From Microbulbifer halophilus (GTDB lineage: Bacteria; Pseudomonadota; Gammaproteobacteria; Pseudomonadales; Cellvibrionaceae), in NCBI RefSeq assembly GCF_026183675.1, contig NZ_JAPIVK010000004.1:1-54726 (forward strand): DNA of 54,726 bases, given 5' to 3'. Position numbers and translations under genes: made by a program. Below are positions 1 to 8,917 of this stretch, in pieces; position 1 is the first letter of the stretch; each line of letters starts with the position of its first letter. A model generated the notes under the pieces. The model worked only from the letters and a program-made list of their open reading frames with translations. It was not told the DNA's origin and did not search any database.

Positions 1-2
1 AG

Positions 3-776
3 GGCCCGGCGGTGGTGGTGCTGCACGCGGTCTCGGGCCACCTGCTGCCGCTGCGCCCGCTGATCGAGGCCCTGCGCGAGCGGGTGAGCCTCTACGGCCT
101 GGCGGCCGGCGCCGGGGTGCCGGACGGGGACGACCCCGACAGCCTGGAGCGACTGCTGGCGGGCTATACGGCGGCTGTGCCGGAGAGCCTGCGCGACAGG
201 CCCCTGGTGCTGGTGGGCTGGAGCCTGGCCGCGCGCCTGGCGCTGCTGCTGGCCGACGAACTGCGGGCCCGGGGCTTCCGGGTGCAGGGGCTGGCCCTGC
301 TCGACTACGACCCCCGCAACACCCTGCAGGGCGCCGGCGACGAGGCGGGGCAGCTGCTGGCCGACCTGGATCACTACTGCGAGAGCCGGGGCACAGTGCT
401 GCCGGACGGTTGCCGCGAGTCGCTGGCGGCGGAGATCGCCGGCCGCGACTACGCCGCCGCCGCGGAGCTGGCGCTGTCCAGGCCCGAACTGCTCGATGCC
501 CTGGGCGGCGGCGTGCCCGCGGACTGGATCCGCGAGCGGGTCGCGGCCCGCTGGGCCTTCAAGAAACTGATGTATGCCGCGCCGCTGCCGCGGGTGGATG
601 TCCCCCTGTGGGTGTGGAACTGCCGCGGCGGGCCCTGCGACCCGGAGGCCTGGCAGCCCTACAGCAGCCGACCGGTGTGGGGCGGGACCCTGGAAGCGGA
701 TCACTTCTCCATCCCGGCCTCGGCGGAGCTGCACCGGCAGCTGTTGGGGCAGTTGTCAGAGGTAGAGGGTCAGTGA
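3..776 (+). CDS. Thioesterase domain, 5'-truncated (likely NRPS terminal TE)
   Basis: Alpha/beta-hydrolase thioesterase of the type that releases or proofreads peptides on nonribosomal peptide synthetases. The frame stays open to the window edge, so the gene probably begins upstream and this is its last domain. Counting from the first in-frame GTG at position 12, the opening VVLHAVSGH matches the oxyanion-hole strand. The nucleophile elbow is GWSLA (Ser71), with Ala where the family usually has Gly. Asp98 or Asp100 and His231 (ADHFS) would complete the triad. The ABC exporter gene follows 40 bases on, on the same strand, as in siderophore and cyclic lipopeptide clusters. A free-standing type II thioesterase is possible, because the upstream sequence is not visible. 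Confidence 0.75.
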   Translation, partial: GPAVVVLHAVSGHLLPLRPLIEALRERVSLYGLAAGAGVPDGDDPDSLERLLAGYTAAVPESLRDRPLVLVGWSLAARLALLLADELRARGFRVQGLALLDYDPRNTLQGAGDEAGQLLADLDHYCESRGTVLPDGCRESLAAEIAGRDYAAAAELALSRPELLDALGGGVPADWIRERVAARWAFKKLMYAAPLPRVDVPLWVWNCRGGPCDPEAWQPYSSRPVWGGTLEADHFSIPASAELHRQLLGQLSEVEGQ

Positions 777-816
777 CCAGTAAATAGGGCCGGATGCCGG
801 CAAACGGATTGGGAAT

Positions 817-2460
817 ATGCAAACGATAACGACATTACTGCGCCCGGTGCGCTGGCAGATATTGCTCGCGGTGCTGGCCAGCGCCCTGAGCGCGGCGGCG
901 GGTATCGGGCTGGTCGCCTGGGTCAACCGCGCGCTGGAGAGCGGATTGGGCGACACGGCCGCGGCGCTGGGGCTGTTTGGGGGGCTGGTGGCGCTGGTGT
1001 TCGCCAGTGGCGTCTGCGCCCAGGTGCTGCTGGTGCGCCTGGGCCAGGGGCTGGTGTGCCGGCTGCGCCTGCAACTGGTGGCGCGGGTGCTGGGCACCTC
1101 GCTGGAGCGGCTCGAATCCCTGGGTGCGCCGCTGCTCTACAACGCCCTGACCCGGGATATCACCGCGGTCGCCTCGGCCTTCAAGCAGCTGCCGATCGCC
1201 GTTTACAACGGCCTGCTGCTGATTGCGGGCATGGTCTACCTGGCGTGGCTGGACTGGGCCCTTTTCCTGGTCACCCTGGCGGTGATCGCCCTCGGGGTCT
1301 GGGGCGATATCCTGCTCGGGGGCCGGGTCAAGCGCCTGATGCGGCGGGTGCGGCAACTGGACGACACACTGTTCGAACAGTTCGAGGCGGCGGTTGAAGG
1401 GCGCAACGAACTGGGATTGAGCCGGCCGCGGCGGCGCCATCTGTACCTGAACCGGCTGCAGCCGGCGGCGGCGGAGTCGATGCGCGCCGCCACCCGGGCC
1501 GAGGCGCTCTGGGCGGTAAATCTCAACTGGACCACGGCGCTGGTATTCCTACTGCTGGGAGCGGTGTTCTTCGCCGGCACCGCCTGGGAGCTGGTGACCC
1601 GGGAGGTGCTGGTGGGTTATGTGCTGGCGATCATGTTCCTGCGCACGCCCATCGCCACCATCCTCGACGCGGTGCCCGCGGTGATGCGCGGCAATGTCGC
1701 CCTGGGAGCCATCGACCGGCTGGCGCTGGGGCGGGCGGAGGACTTCACCGAAGCGGACGGCGGCGAGCCGCTGCCGCCCTTCCGCGAACTGGTTCTGCGG
1801 GGGGCCGGCTACCGCTACCCGGGCGGGGGCGGCGAGCCGGGCTTCCAGCTGGGGCCGCTGGACCTGCACATCCGTCGCGGCGAGTTGATCTTCGTTGTGG
1901 GCGGCAACGGCAGCGGCAAGTCCACGCTCGGCAAGCTGCTCACCGGCCTCTACCTGCCCGGCGAGGGCGTCGTGACCCTCAACGGTAGGCCCCTGGACGC
2001 GGCCGCCGCGCCGCGCCACCGCGCCTATTTCGCGACTGTCTTCCCCGACTTCTACCTGTTCGCGGACGTGCTGGACGAGCGCGGGAACGATGGCGGTGTG
2101 GATGCGCGGGTGGAGTACTACCTGGCGCGCCTGGGACTGGAGGACAAGGTGAGTGTGCGGGAAGGGCGCCTGTCCACCACGGCCCTGTCCCAGGGACAGC
2201 GCAAGCGGTTGGCGCTGCTGCTGCTGTATATGGAGGATCGCCCGGTGCTGCTGCTGGACGAGTGGGCGGCGGACCAGGACCCGGTATTTCGCGAGGTGTT
2301 CTATCGCGAACTGTTGCCGGAACTGAAAGCGGCTGGAAAAACGGTCATCGCTATTACCCACGACGATCGTTATTTCCATCTGGCGGACCGGGTGTACAAG
2401 CTGGACAGCGGGCAACTGGTGTCCTGGGAGCGACAGGGGGCGGTGTTCAGTGAGCAGTGA
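817..2460 (+). CDS. Cyclic-peptide/siderophore-type ABC exporter (fused TM and ATPase)
   Basis: Fused permease-ATPase of 547 residues, the size of the cyclic peptide export family (SyrD/PvdE-like). The first 300 or so residues hold about six membrane segments. The ATPase half has Walker A GGNGSGKST (about residues 362-370), signature LSQGQ (about 457), Walker B VLLLDEW (about 477) and an H-loop in ITHDD. It should act as an inner-membrane dimer moving a peptide or pyoverdine-like precursor to the periplasm. It lies just after the thioesterase domain, which supports a link to a peptide product made upstream. Assignment to the family is firm; the cargo is inferred. Confidence 0.85.
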   Translation: MQTITTLLRPVRWQILLAVLASALSAAAGIGLVAWVNRALESGLGDTAAALGLFGGLVALVFASGVCAQVLLVRLGQGLVCRLRLQLVARVLGTSLERLESLGAPLLYNALTRDITAVASAFKQLPIAVYNGLLLIAGMVYLAWLDWALFLVTLAVIALGVWGDILLGGRVKRLMRRVRQLDDTLFEQFEAAVEGRNELGLSRPRRRHLYLNRLQPAAAESMRAATRAEALWAVNLNWTTALVFLLLGAVFFAGTAWELVTREVLVGYVLAIMFLRTPIATILDAVPAVMRGNVALGAIDRLALGRAEDFTEADGGEPLPPFRELVLRGAGYRYPGGGGEPGFQLGPLDLHIRRGELIFVVGGNGSGKSTLGKLLTGLYLPGEGVVTLNGRPLDAAAAPRHRAYFATVFPDFYLFADVLDERGNDGGVDARVEYYLARLGLEDKVSVREGRLSTTALSQGQRKRLALLLLYMEDRPVLLLDEWAADQDPVFREVFYRELLPELKAAGKTVIAITHDDRYFHLADRVYKLDSGQLVSWERQGAVFSEQ

Positions 2461-2726
2461 CGGGACTATCCGGCTCTGGCTGCGATCTCTCGGTAGGCTG
2501 TCCATCCGGCACCTGCCCGGACAATTGCCCGAATTGATTGGTCATCGGAATCGCAGGCTCCCACCCGTGGTCGGTGGTGGGATATTTCCGTATACCAGCC
2601 ACCAAATGCCCCGTTTCCCGGCGCGAAGCGCCCGCCTGTGCAATACTTCCTGCAGCAGTGAGTTCAGTGCGCGCCCCAAAAAATTGCGTCAGTTTGGTGC
2701 GCCGCGGAACAGGGAGGAAGTGAGCA

Positions 2727-3449
2727 ATGCGATTGAGTTCTACCTTTGCACAGGGGCGTTATCACTACAGCTGCGATGGCCGCGAGATGCCGGTGCAGGA
2801 CAGCTGGCAGTTCGGCAAAGACAGCGATGGCCAGCGCATCCTGATCAGCCAGCGCCTGGTGGGCGAGCAGGGGTACGGCATGGAGGTGCGCGCGCGCCTG
2901 AGCGACGGCCTGGTGAGCGAGTGCCACGTCCGCTGGCGAGATGAGGTCGACGAGGTGGAGGCGCAGTACTGCCTGCAGAGCGCCGAGGGCGAGGCGCCGC
3001 GCCTGGGCGACGGGATCGCCGCAGACTGGACCGGCCCCAACGGCCCGCAACAGGCGCGGGTGGAGGGGCGCGGGCGGCTGCTGTTTCCGCTAATGCGGAT
3101 CTTCATGGGTCCGCTGCTGCTGAAACTGGAACAGTTCCGCGAGGGGCTGGAGGTGGTCATGCCGGATATCGTCGACCCCTCCCAGCGCGGCAAGCTGCTG
3201 GCCCCGCGTATCAGTCATCGCAGTGCCCGACCCATGGCCGGCGACGCCGCTACCCAGGGTGCCCTGGAACTCGGCGCCGATATCACCGGCTATGTCTACC
3301 AGGGCGACGAGGCCGAGCGGGATGTGCACTGCTATGTGGACGGCCGCGGTCTGCTGGTGGGCTACGACTGGCCCTCCAGCACCGGTCGCCTGTGGCAGGT
3401 GCGATTGCGCGACCTGGAATGGTCGTCGCAATTGCGCAAGCTGTTCTAA
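2727..3449 (+). CDS. Hypothetical soluble protein, 240 aa
   Basis: I do not recognise this family. The ATG is preceded by GGAGG at 2713-2717, nine bases away, which supports this start. The product has no signal peptide or membrane segment, is rich in acidic and basic residues, and has a charged first half (residues 1-90) that reads like beta strands. It stands alone in orientation with the peptide exporter upstream but is separated from it by 266 bases, so co-transcription is uncertain. Codon use resembles that of the neighbours and the reading frame is intact, so it is probably real. Confidence 0.6.
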   Translation: MRLSSTFAQGRYHYSCDGREMPVQDSWQFGKDSDGQRILISQRLVGEQGYGMEVRARLSDGLVSECHVRWRDEVDEVEAQYCLQSAEGEAPRLGDGIAADWTGPNGPQQARVEGRGRLLFPLMRIFMGPLLLKLEQFREGLEVVMPDIVDPSQRGKLLAPRISHRSARPMAGDAATQGALELGADITGYVYQGDEAERDVHCYVDGRGLLVGYDWPSSTGRLWQVRLRDLEWSSQLRKLF

Positions 3450-3496
3450 CTTCTAAGCTGTTTGGGTAACTGGCTTTAGACAGGGAGTAAAAGCCC

Positions 3497-4471
3497 GTGC
3501 CCCGCGTTGATGTTGAACGGTCTGTAGCGTTCGCTTTTCCTCTGTTCCTGTTATTTTTCACGATGCTCGGCAGTGCCCCGTCCACTGCCGCTACACCCGG
3601 TCTGCTTTCTCTTCCCGGCCACGGGGCGGGTGCGCTGATGGTGGACGCATTCGAATCGGAAACATCCTACGGCGGCGCCGGTCGGGAAAGCGTCGATATC
3701 GCTTTCAGCGACAGGGCGGAATGGGTGCGCGATGTGGTCAGCGACCGCCTGTCGCTGATTCCCCACAAAAGAAACTATGTATTGCCGGCCGTGTTCCGCC
3801 TCGACAATCTCGACGAAACCGAGTCCCCGAACGGCGAATTTGACGATAGGGAAGTCGAGTTCCAGTTCTCCGTGCAGGTGCCACTGTGGAGCGGGGCGGT
3901 CGGGGAGAACTCATTCGTGAGCCTCGCCTACACCAACCGCAGTTACTGGCAGGCCTATAGCGGCAGCGCCCCCATCAGGGAATCGAACCACGAACCGGAG
4001 CTGCTGGTTACCTGGCTGAGTGACTGGAGGCTCTGGGGGTTCGACTGCGTGGCCAGCCAGGTGGGGCTGAGCCACCAGTCAAACGGGGAGGGCGGAGCAC
4101 TGTCGCGCGGCTGGAACCGGGTATACGGCCGCTTCATCTTCGAACGCGATGACTATTTTTTCAGCCTCAAGCCCTGGTACCGGATTCCCGAGGATCGGGC
4201 CTCCGATGACAACCCCCATATAGAGCGCTATCTGGGCAACTTTGAGTTCGATGCGGGTTATCGCGGCGATTTCTTCAGTACCTCGGTCATGGTGCGCAAC
4301 AATCTGAGATCCGACAATCGGGGTGCCGTCGAACTGCGCTTCACGTTTCCGCTGGGCAGAAACATCAGTGGATACCTGCGCTATTTCAACGGTTACGGTG
4401 AGAGCCTGATCAATTACGACCAATCGATTCAGTCGGTGGGCATCGGCGTGGAGCTGGCCCGGGGACTCTAA
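3497..4471 (+). CDS. pldA: Outer-membrane phospholipase A1 (first of a tandem pair)
   Basis: OMPLA, a beta-barrel outer-membrane enzyme that hydrolyses phospholipids which have reached the outer leaflet. It uses a GTG start with GGGAG nine bases upstream. An N-terminal hydrophobic stretch ending near STAA is a signal peptide. The catalytic triad is visible as His193, Ser195 and Asn207 in SHQSNG...SRGWNR, with the same spacing as E. coli His142/Ser144/Asn156. At 324 residues it is slightly longer than the E. coli protein. It lacks the roughly 60-residue, cysteine-bearing segment before the barrel that its downstream neighbour has. Activity requires calcium-dependent dimerisation in the family. 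Confidence 0.9.
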   Translation: MPRVDVERSVAFAFPLFLLFFTMLGSAPSTAATPGLLSLPGHGAGALMVDAFESETSYGGAGRESVDIAFSDRAEWVRDVVSDRLSLIPHKRNYVLPAVFRLDNLDETESPNGEFDDREVEFQFSVQVPLWSGAVGENSFVSLAYTNRSYWQAYSGSAPIRESNHEPELLVTWLSDWRLWGFDCVASQVGLSHQSNGEGGALSRGWNRVYGRFIFERDDYFFSLKPWYRIPEDRASDDNPHIERYLGNFEFDAGYRGDFFSTSVMVRNNLRSDNRGAVELRFTFPLGRNISGYLRYFNGYGESLINYDQSIQSVGIGVELARGL

Positions 4472-4557
4472 GTGAAATGCGATCGGCGCCATCTTTCCGT
4501 ATGGTGGGGAAACCAGCCGTTTTTCGGTGTAAGCTTGCGACAAATCGACATGGAGCC

Positions 4558-5697
4558 ATGTGGGAGGAGCCGTTGCTGCGTCGCGAATTACCCTGTTGTA
4601 TGACGGTTTGTCTGGTTTTTTACAGCTTTTCCCCCTATGCCCTGTCGAACCCGCAGGCCGGTGCAGAGATGGAAATTCCCGGGGAAACCGCCGGCCAGGC
4701 AGAAGCCGGGGAACTGACACCCAAGCAGCGCCAGGAAGTCTGCCTGCGCGAACAGCTGCTGGTTGCCCCGGCCAGCATCACCCTGGAGGATATGCGCCGA
4801 TACTGTGCCGATCAGGTACGCAGCGCACCCGAGGACCAGGAAGCTCGACCGGTATTTGCTACGGCGCCCGGGGAACCGCGGGAGGCATCGCCGGACGAGC
4901 CCCGGGTGAGTTTCGCCGCCCAGGCGATCCGGGAGTCCGCCAACAATCCCTTTACGCTGGCATCCCACAAGGTCAATTACCTTTTGCCGCTGGTCTACAA
5001 CCCGTCGCCGAACAAGGCGGGACTGGAAGGTGTGGAGGTCGAGGGCGGGCCGATTGATCTCGACAGGCTGGAGGTTCAGTTCCAGCTCTCGGTACAGGTG
5101 CCTGTCTGGCGGGGCTTTCTCGGCCAGGCCTCGTTCATGAGTCTCGCCTACACCAACCGCAGCTTCTGGCAGGCCTACAATTCCGAGGATTCCGCGCCGT
5201 TTCGCGAGACCAACCACGAGCCGGAGCTGATCATGACCTGGCTCAACGACTGGGGCCTGTTCGGCTTCCAGAATGTGGCCAACCAGTTGGCTTTCAACCA
5301 CCAGTCCAACGGTCGCAGCGAGCCGCTGTCGCGCAGCTGGAATCGTATCTACGCCAATTTCATCTTCGAGCGGGATCAATACTTCTTCAGCCTGAAACCC
5401 TGGTACCGGATTCCCGAAGACAGGGAGGACGACGACAACCCGGATATCGACGACTACCTGGGCCATTTCGAACTGACCGGCGGCTACCGCGGCGGTGGAC
5501 ACAACTTCACCATGCTGTTGCGCAACAACCTGCAGTCGAAAAACCGCGGCGCCGTGGAGCTGCGCTGGAGCTTCCCCATCGGCAACCGGGTGCGCGGCTA
5601 CGTGAAGTATTTCAACGGCTACGGCGAGAGCCTGATCGACTACGATGAATCGGTGCAGACGCTGGGGGTCGGATTTGAGTTGGCGCAGGGGTTTTAG
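4558..5697 (+). CDS. pldA: Outer-membrane phospholipase A1 (second of a tandem pair)
   Basis: Second OMPLA, with catalytic His248, Ser250 and Asn262 in NHQSNG...SRSWNR. Before the barrel it carries an extension (about residues 35-120) with two cysteines and the motif LTLEDMRRYC-like TLEDMRRYC, which is also typical of pseudomonad PldA. The start is uncertain. ATG 4558 has GGAG only two bases away. TTG 4573 has GGAGG five bases away and would give a signal peptide beginning LRRELPCC. An ATG at 4477 lies just after the first gene's stop but would put charged residues before the signal peptide. The two paralogues are close in the barrel and different at the N-terminus. Confidence 0.9.
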   Translation: MWEEPLLRRELPCCMTVCLVFYSFSPYALSNPQAGAEMEIPGETAGQAEAGELTPKQRQEVCLREQLLVAPASITLEDMRRYCADQVRSAPEDQEARPVFATAPGEPREASPDEPRVSFAAQAIRESANNPFTLASHKVNYLLPLVYNPSPNKAGLEGVEVEGGPIDLDRLEVQFQLSVQVPVWRGFLGQASFMSLAYTNRSFWQAYNSEDSAPFRETNHEPELIMTWLNDWGLFGFQNVANQLAFNHQSNGRSEPLSRSWNRIYANFIFERDQYFFSLKPWYRIPEDREDDDNPDIDDYLGHFELTGGYRGGGHNFTMLLRNNLQSKNRGAVELRWSFPIGNRVRGYVKYFNGYGESLIDYDESVQTLGVGFELAQGF

Positions 5698-5746
5698 GTT
5701 AATGTGGAACCTGGATCGGTCGATCCGCATTCATGTTTGAGTCGCA

Positions 5747-5781
5747 GGGTACGCACGGCGCACCCTATGGGAGTCCCGAGT
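5747..5781. repeat. Solo copy of the GGTGCGC...GCGCACC hairpin
   Basis: GGGTACGCACGGCGCACCC (5747-5765) followed by TATGGGAGTCCCGAG. The same hairpin-plus-GAGTCC motif occurs at 25033, 37485 (reverse), 44946 and 46765. It lies 15 bases before the NUDIX start and 50 bases after pldA. Confidence 0.6.
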
Positions 5782-5795
5782 AAGACCCGACACCG

Positions 5796-6200
5796 ATGAG
5801 CTTCGAAGACACCTACCGCCTCAGTGCCCACGCCGTGCTCACCAACGAACTCGGTGAGGTGCTGCAACTGCGCGCTACCTACGCCGACCGCAACTGGGGC
5901 CTGCCCGGCGGTGCGCTGGATCCGGGGGAGACGATACACGAGGCGCTGCTGCGGGAGTGCAGCGAGGAGCTGGGTCGCGCTGTGCGTATCGATTACCTGA
6001 GCGGTGTCTACTACCACCGGGTCTACGGCTCCCACGTGTTTATCTTCCGCGCCCATTTCGACGATTCCGGTGTCATCACTCTCTCCGGCGAACACTCGGA
6101 AATGGCCTATTTCCCGCTGGCTGAACTTTCGCCGGTGCAGCGCCGGCGGGTGCAGGACTGCCTCGATTTCGACGGGCGGGTAAAGAGCGCAAAATTCTAA
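5796..6200 (+). CDS. NUDIX hydrolase
   Basis: Small (134 residue) NUDIX-fold pyrophosphohydrolase acting on a nucleoside diphosphate linked to another moiety; the substrate cannot be read from the sequence. The Nudix box is complete as G-x5-E-x7-REC-S-EE-L-G (from GALDPGE to EELG), except that the final hydrophobic position holds Arg. The Glu residues that bind magnesium are present. The ribosome-binding site is weak. A hairpin repeat sits just upstream, so this is probably a single-gene unit. Confidence 0.85.
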   Translation: MSFEDTYRLSAHAVLTNELGEVLQLRATYADRNWGLPGGALDPGETIHEALLRECSEELGRAVRIDYLSGVYYHRVYGSHVFIFRAHFDDSGVITLSGEHSEMAYFPLAELSPVQRRRVQDCLDFDGRVKSAKF

Positions 6201-6438
6201 ATATTTTCACTATCGCGGCATCAGATCTCGCCAGAATGCCGTGTTTTGGGGAATTGCGCCAAATCGTTTTGGCCCGAGGAATTCCCTTCACTGCTCCTTT
6301 AGTATCTTTCCTGCGGCCTGCGGGGCGCGTACCGGTCGCGGCCGGATGGAAATCAAAAAACAAAGAAAATCAAACAGTTAACTGGAAGAGACAGAAGCCC
6401 CCGGCAAGCTGTCCGGGCTATGCTGATGGAAGAGAACT

Positions 6439-8451
6439 ATGGGTGTGGATCTGAAAATGCCTGAACTGGGCAACCTGGGCGATACGGTCCAGCCGCTGGA
6501 ATGCCGCGTGGCGCTGATCAGCGCCGACCGCCAGTTGGCGAGCGACTGGGTCAACGCGCTCAATATCACCGCGGCGCAGCACGAGAATCCCTTCGGCCTG
6601 CGCTTCGAGGCGGTGGATGCCGGCGCCGCGGAGCGCCTGGTCCGCGAGGAGGACAAACTGCAGGCGCTGATCGTCGATGCCGGTACCGAGGCCGGCGGGC
6701 TGGCCGCGGCGGAAGCGCTGGTGGACAGGCTGCACGGGCTGCGCGCCCAGCTCAACGTCTTCCTGATGGCGCAGAGTGTCTTCGGCGGGGAGGGCGGTGT
6801 CGTATCGGTGTCGGTGCGCCAGCGCTTCGACGAACTGTTCGACCGCCGCGAGGGCAACTTCAACCAGATGTTCCGCCTGGTGCAGGCGTTTATCGCCCGC
6901 CGCGCCTCCACACCGTTTGCCGATACCCTGAAGGAGTATGTCTTCTCTGCGCGCGACGCCTGGCATACCCCGGGCCACTCCGGCGGCGACAGCCTGCGCA
7001 ACAGCCCCTGGGTGGGGGACTTCTACCGCTTTATGGGCGAGCATATCTTCAACACGGACCTGTCCGTTTCCGTACAGGTGCTCGACAGCCTGCTGGAACC
7101 CCACTCGGTGATCCAGGAGGCCCAGGACCTGGCGGCGCAGGCCTTCGGCGCCGAGCACACCTTCTTCCTCACCAATGGCACCTCCACCGCCAACAAGGTG
7201 GTGATCCAGCAGATTCTCGGCGGCGGCGGCAAGATCATCGTCGACCAGGCCTGCCACAAGTCGGTCCACCACGCCATCGTCATGAACCGCTGCGAGCCGG
7301 TCTACCTGAAGTCCACCCTGCACCCGGAGTTCGGTATCTACGGGCCGGTACAGCGCGCCGATATCGAGCAGGCCCTGGACGCGCACGGCGATGCGAGTCT
7401 GCTGGTGATCACCTCCTGCACCTACGACGGCCTGCGCTACGACCTGGAGCCGATCATCGAGTACGCTCACGAGCGCGGCGTCAAGGTGCTGGTGGACGAG
7501 GCCTGGTATGCCCACGGCCACTTCCACTCCGAGCTGCGCCCCACGGCGCTGGAGTGCGGCGCCGACTATGTGACCCAGAGTACCCACAAGATGCTGTCCG
7601 CCTTTTCCCAGGCCAGCATGATCCATGTACAGGATCCGGACTTCGACGAGTTCCGCTTCCGCGAGAACCTCAACATGCACGCCTCTACCAGCCCCCAGTA
7701 CGCGATGATCGCGAGCCTGGATGTGGCGCGCAAACAGATGGCGATGGAGGGGTACGGCCGCCTGAAGCAGTGCCTGCAGATGGTGGAAACACTGCGCAAG
7801 GCGGTGGACGATACCGGTGTCTTCCGCGCCCTGACCCGCGAGGACCTGATTCCGGCACCGCTGGCGGACGACAATATCCGCCTGGACCCGACCAAGGTCA
7901 CCATCGACATTTCCGCCAGCGGTTACTCCGGCAAGGAGATGCAGATCAAGCTGTTCGACCAGTACGGTATCCAGGTGGAGAAGACCACCTACAATACCGT
8001 GACCGTACTGGTGACCCTGGGCAGCACCGAGAGTAAACTGCTGCGCCTGATCCACGCCCTCAAGCAACTGGCGCGCAGCGCCCGCAAGCGCCCGCACGTG
8101 GGTACGCCGCGGCGCCTGCCGGAATTCACCCGCTTCACCTGCCTGCCGGCGGATGCCTATTTTGCCGATACCGAGGAGCTGCCGCTGATGGACAACGGCG
8201 CACTGGCGGAGAAACAGCTGATCGGTCGCACCAGCGCCGACGAAATCGTGCCCTATCCGCCGGGTATCCCGGTGCTGGTGCCGGGGCAGGAAATCTCTGC
8301 ACAGATCGTCCAGTTCCTGCAGCAGTTGCTGCAGGGGCAGAACGCCACGGAAATTCACGGCCTGATTTTCCGCTCCGACGAGCCGATGTTGCGGGTGGTC
8401 AAGGAGGTGGTCAGGAAGAAGCAGGGAAAGAAGTCTGGGGTGAAAGATTGA
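6439..8451 (+). CDS. Orn/Lys/Arg decarboxylase (PLP, fold type I)
   Basis: Large basic amino acid decarboxylase of 670 residues that would make putrescine, cadaverine or agmatine. The N-terminal wing (about 1-150) is a response-regulator-like domain. The core has HTPGHSGG, then TNGTSTANK, VDEAWYAHGHFH and the PLP-binding Lys384 in TQSTHKML. The C-terminal domain runs from about 530. Ornithine, lysine and arginine activities cannot be told apart by eye. The gene stands alone, followed by a strong hairpin terminator. The 238 bases upstream hold no motif I recognise. Confidence 0.9.
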   Translation: MGVDLKMPELGNLGDTVQPLECRVALISADRQLASDWVNALNITAAQHENPFGLRFEAVDAGAAERLVREEDKLQALIVDAGTEAGGLAAAEALVDRLHGLRAQLNVFLMAQSVFGGEGGVVSVSVRQRFDELFDRREGNFNQMFRLVQAFIARRASTPFADTLKEYVFSARDAWHTPGHSGGDSLRNSPWVGDFYRFMGEHIFNTDLSVSVQVLDSLLEPHSVIQEAQDLAAQAFGAEHTFFLTNGTSTANKVVIQQILGGGGKIIVDQACHKSVHHAIVMNRCEPVYLKSTLHPEFGIYGPVQRADIEQALDAHGDASLLVITSCTYDGLRYDLEPIIEYAHERGVKVLVDEAWYAHGHFHSELRPTALECGADYVTQSTHKMLSAFSQASMIHVQDPDFDEFRFRENLNMHASTSPQYAMIASLDVARKQMAMEGYGRLKQCLQMVETLRKAVDDTGVFRALTREDLIPAPLADDNIRLDPTKVTIDISASGYSGKEMQIKLFDQYGIQVEKTTYNTVTVLVTLGSTESKLLRLIHALKQLARSARKRPHVGTPRRLPEFTRFTCLPADAYFADTEELPLMDNGALAEKQLIGRTSADEIVPYPPGIPVLVPGQEISAQIVQFLQQLLQGQNATEIHGLIFRSDEPMLRVVKEVVRKKQGKKSGVKD

Positions 8452-8477
8452 CCCGGCAATAAAAATATTGCCGGGTT
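8452..8477 (+). terminator. Hairpin terminator of the decarboxylase gene
   Basis: Perfect 10-bp stem CCCGGCAATA / TATTGCCGGG with a four-A loop, beginning at the base after the TGA. The T tract is short (TT then ACT), so termination may be partial. The loop and weak tail also fit an mRNA-stabilising hairpin. Confidence 0.75.
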
Positions 8478-8485
8478 ACTAAGGA

Positions 8486-8601
8486 GTGCATAAGTAGCCC
8501 GACATGGAATTTCGGACCGTATGAGGCATGGATGCCGATTACGAGCGTACACGGATGTATTCACAGCGTGTCTGAAATTTCATGTCGGGCTACTTATGCA
8601 C
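8486..8601. repeat. 116-bp palindromic element (28-bp inverted ends)
   Basis: Arms 8486-8513 and 8574-8601 are inverted copies with one mismatch; the left begins GTGCATAAGTAGCCCGACAT. The 60-bp middle contains CACGGATGTATTCACAGCGTG, whose complement resembles the GTGAATAC-ATCC part found inside the repeats at 30.3, 39.8 and 47.8 kb. No open reading frame. It follows the decarboxylase terminator directly. Confidence 0.85.
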
Positions 8602-8720
8602 GTATTAATAATAGCGGCACAGGGGCGTGCCGCCATCAGCCACAAGCCGATGTGAGCCGTTGAAATACAAGTAACTCCGCGTATTGGATGAACCGTTACG
8701 CCGACTATCTTGCAAAACTC

Positions 8721-8884
8721 CTAGTGTGCCGTGCGGGAAGTTCGCGAACAAAGGAGCACAGCCAAAGCGCTCAGATCAAGGCGAGAAAGCGCTGGAATAG
8801 CAGCGTTATTTCAAGCTTTCTCAACGCAGAGCTGGGCGCTTTGGCGCAGCGAACTGTTTGCGAACTTCCCGTACGGCACACTAG
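8721..8884. repeat. 164-bp long palindrome
   Basis: Arms of 30 bases (8721-8750 and 8855-8884) pair with two mismatches; the left begins CTAGTGTGCCGTGCGGGAAG. Pairing continues inward through CCAAAGCGC / GCGCTTTGG and GAGAAAGC / GCTTTCTC, so nearly the whole unit can form one long imperfect hairpin. A short reading frame across it (8688-8894) is not convincing. The outer bases CTAG...CTAG are symmetric, as expected of a mobilised unit. Confidence 0.85.
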
Positions 8885-8917
8885 ATCACCATAAGTCCCC
8901 CCTTTGAAGCTCTCTCC

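Noticed and set aside
6418..8358. A 646-residue open frame opposite the decarboxylase
   Set aside because: Antisense to an enzyme with intact PLP motifs; composition typical of a shadow frame.
8688..8894. A 68-residue open frame across the 164-bp palindrome
   Set aside because: It consists almost wholly of the palindrome, has no ribosome-binding site and no codon bias.
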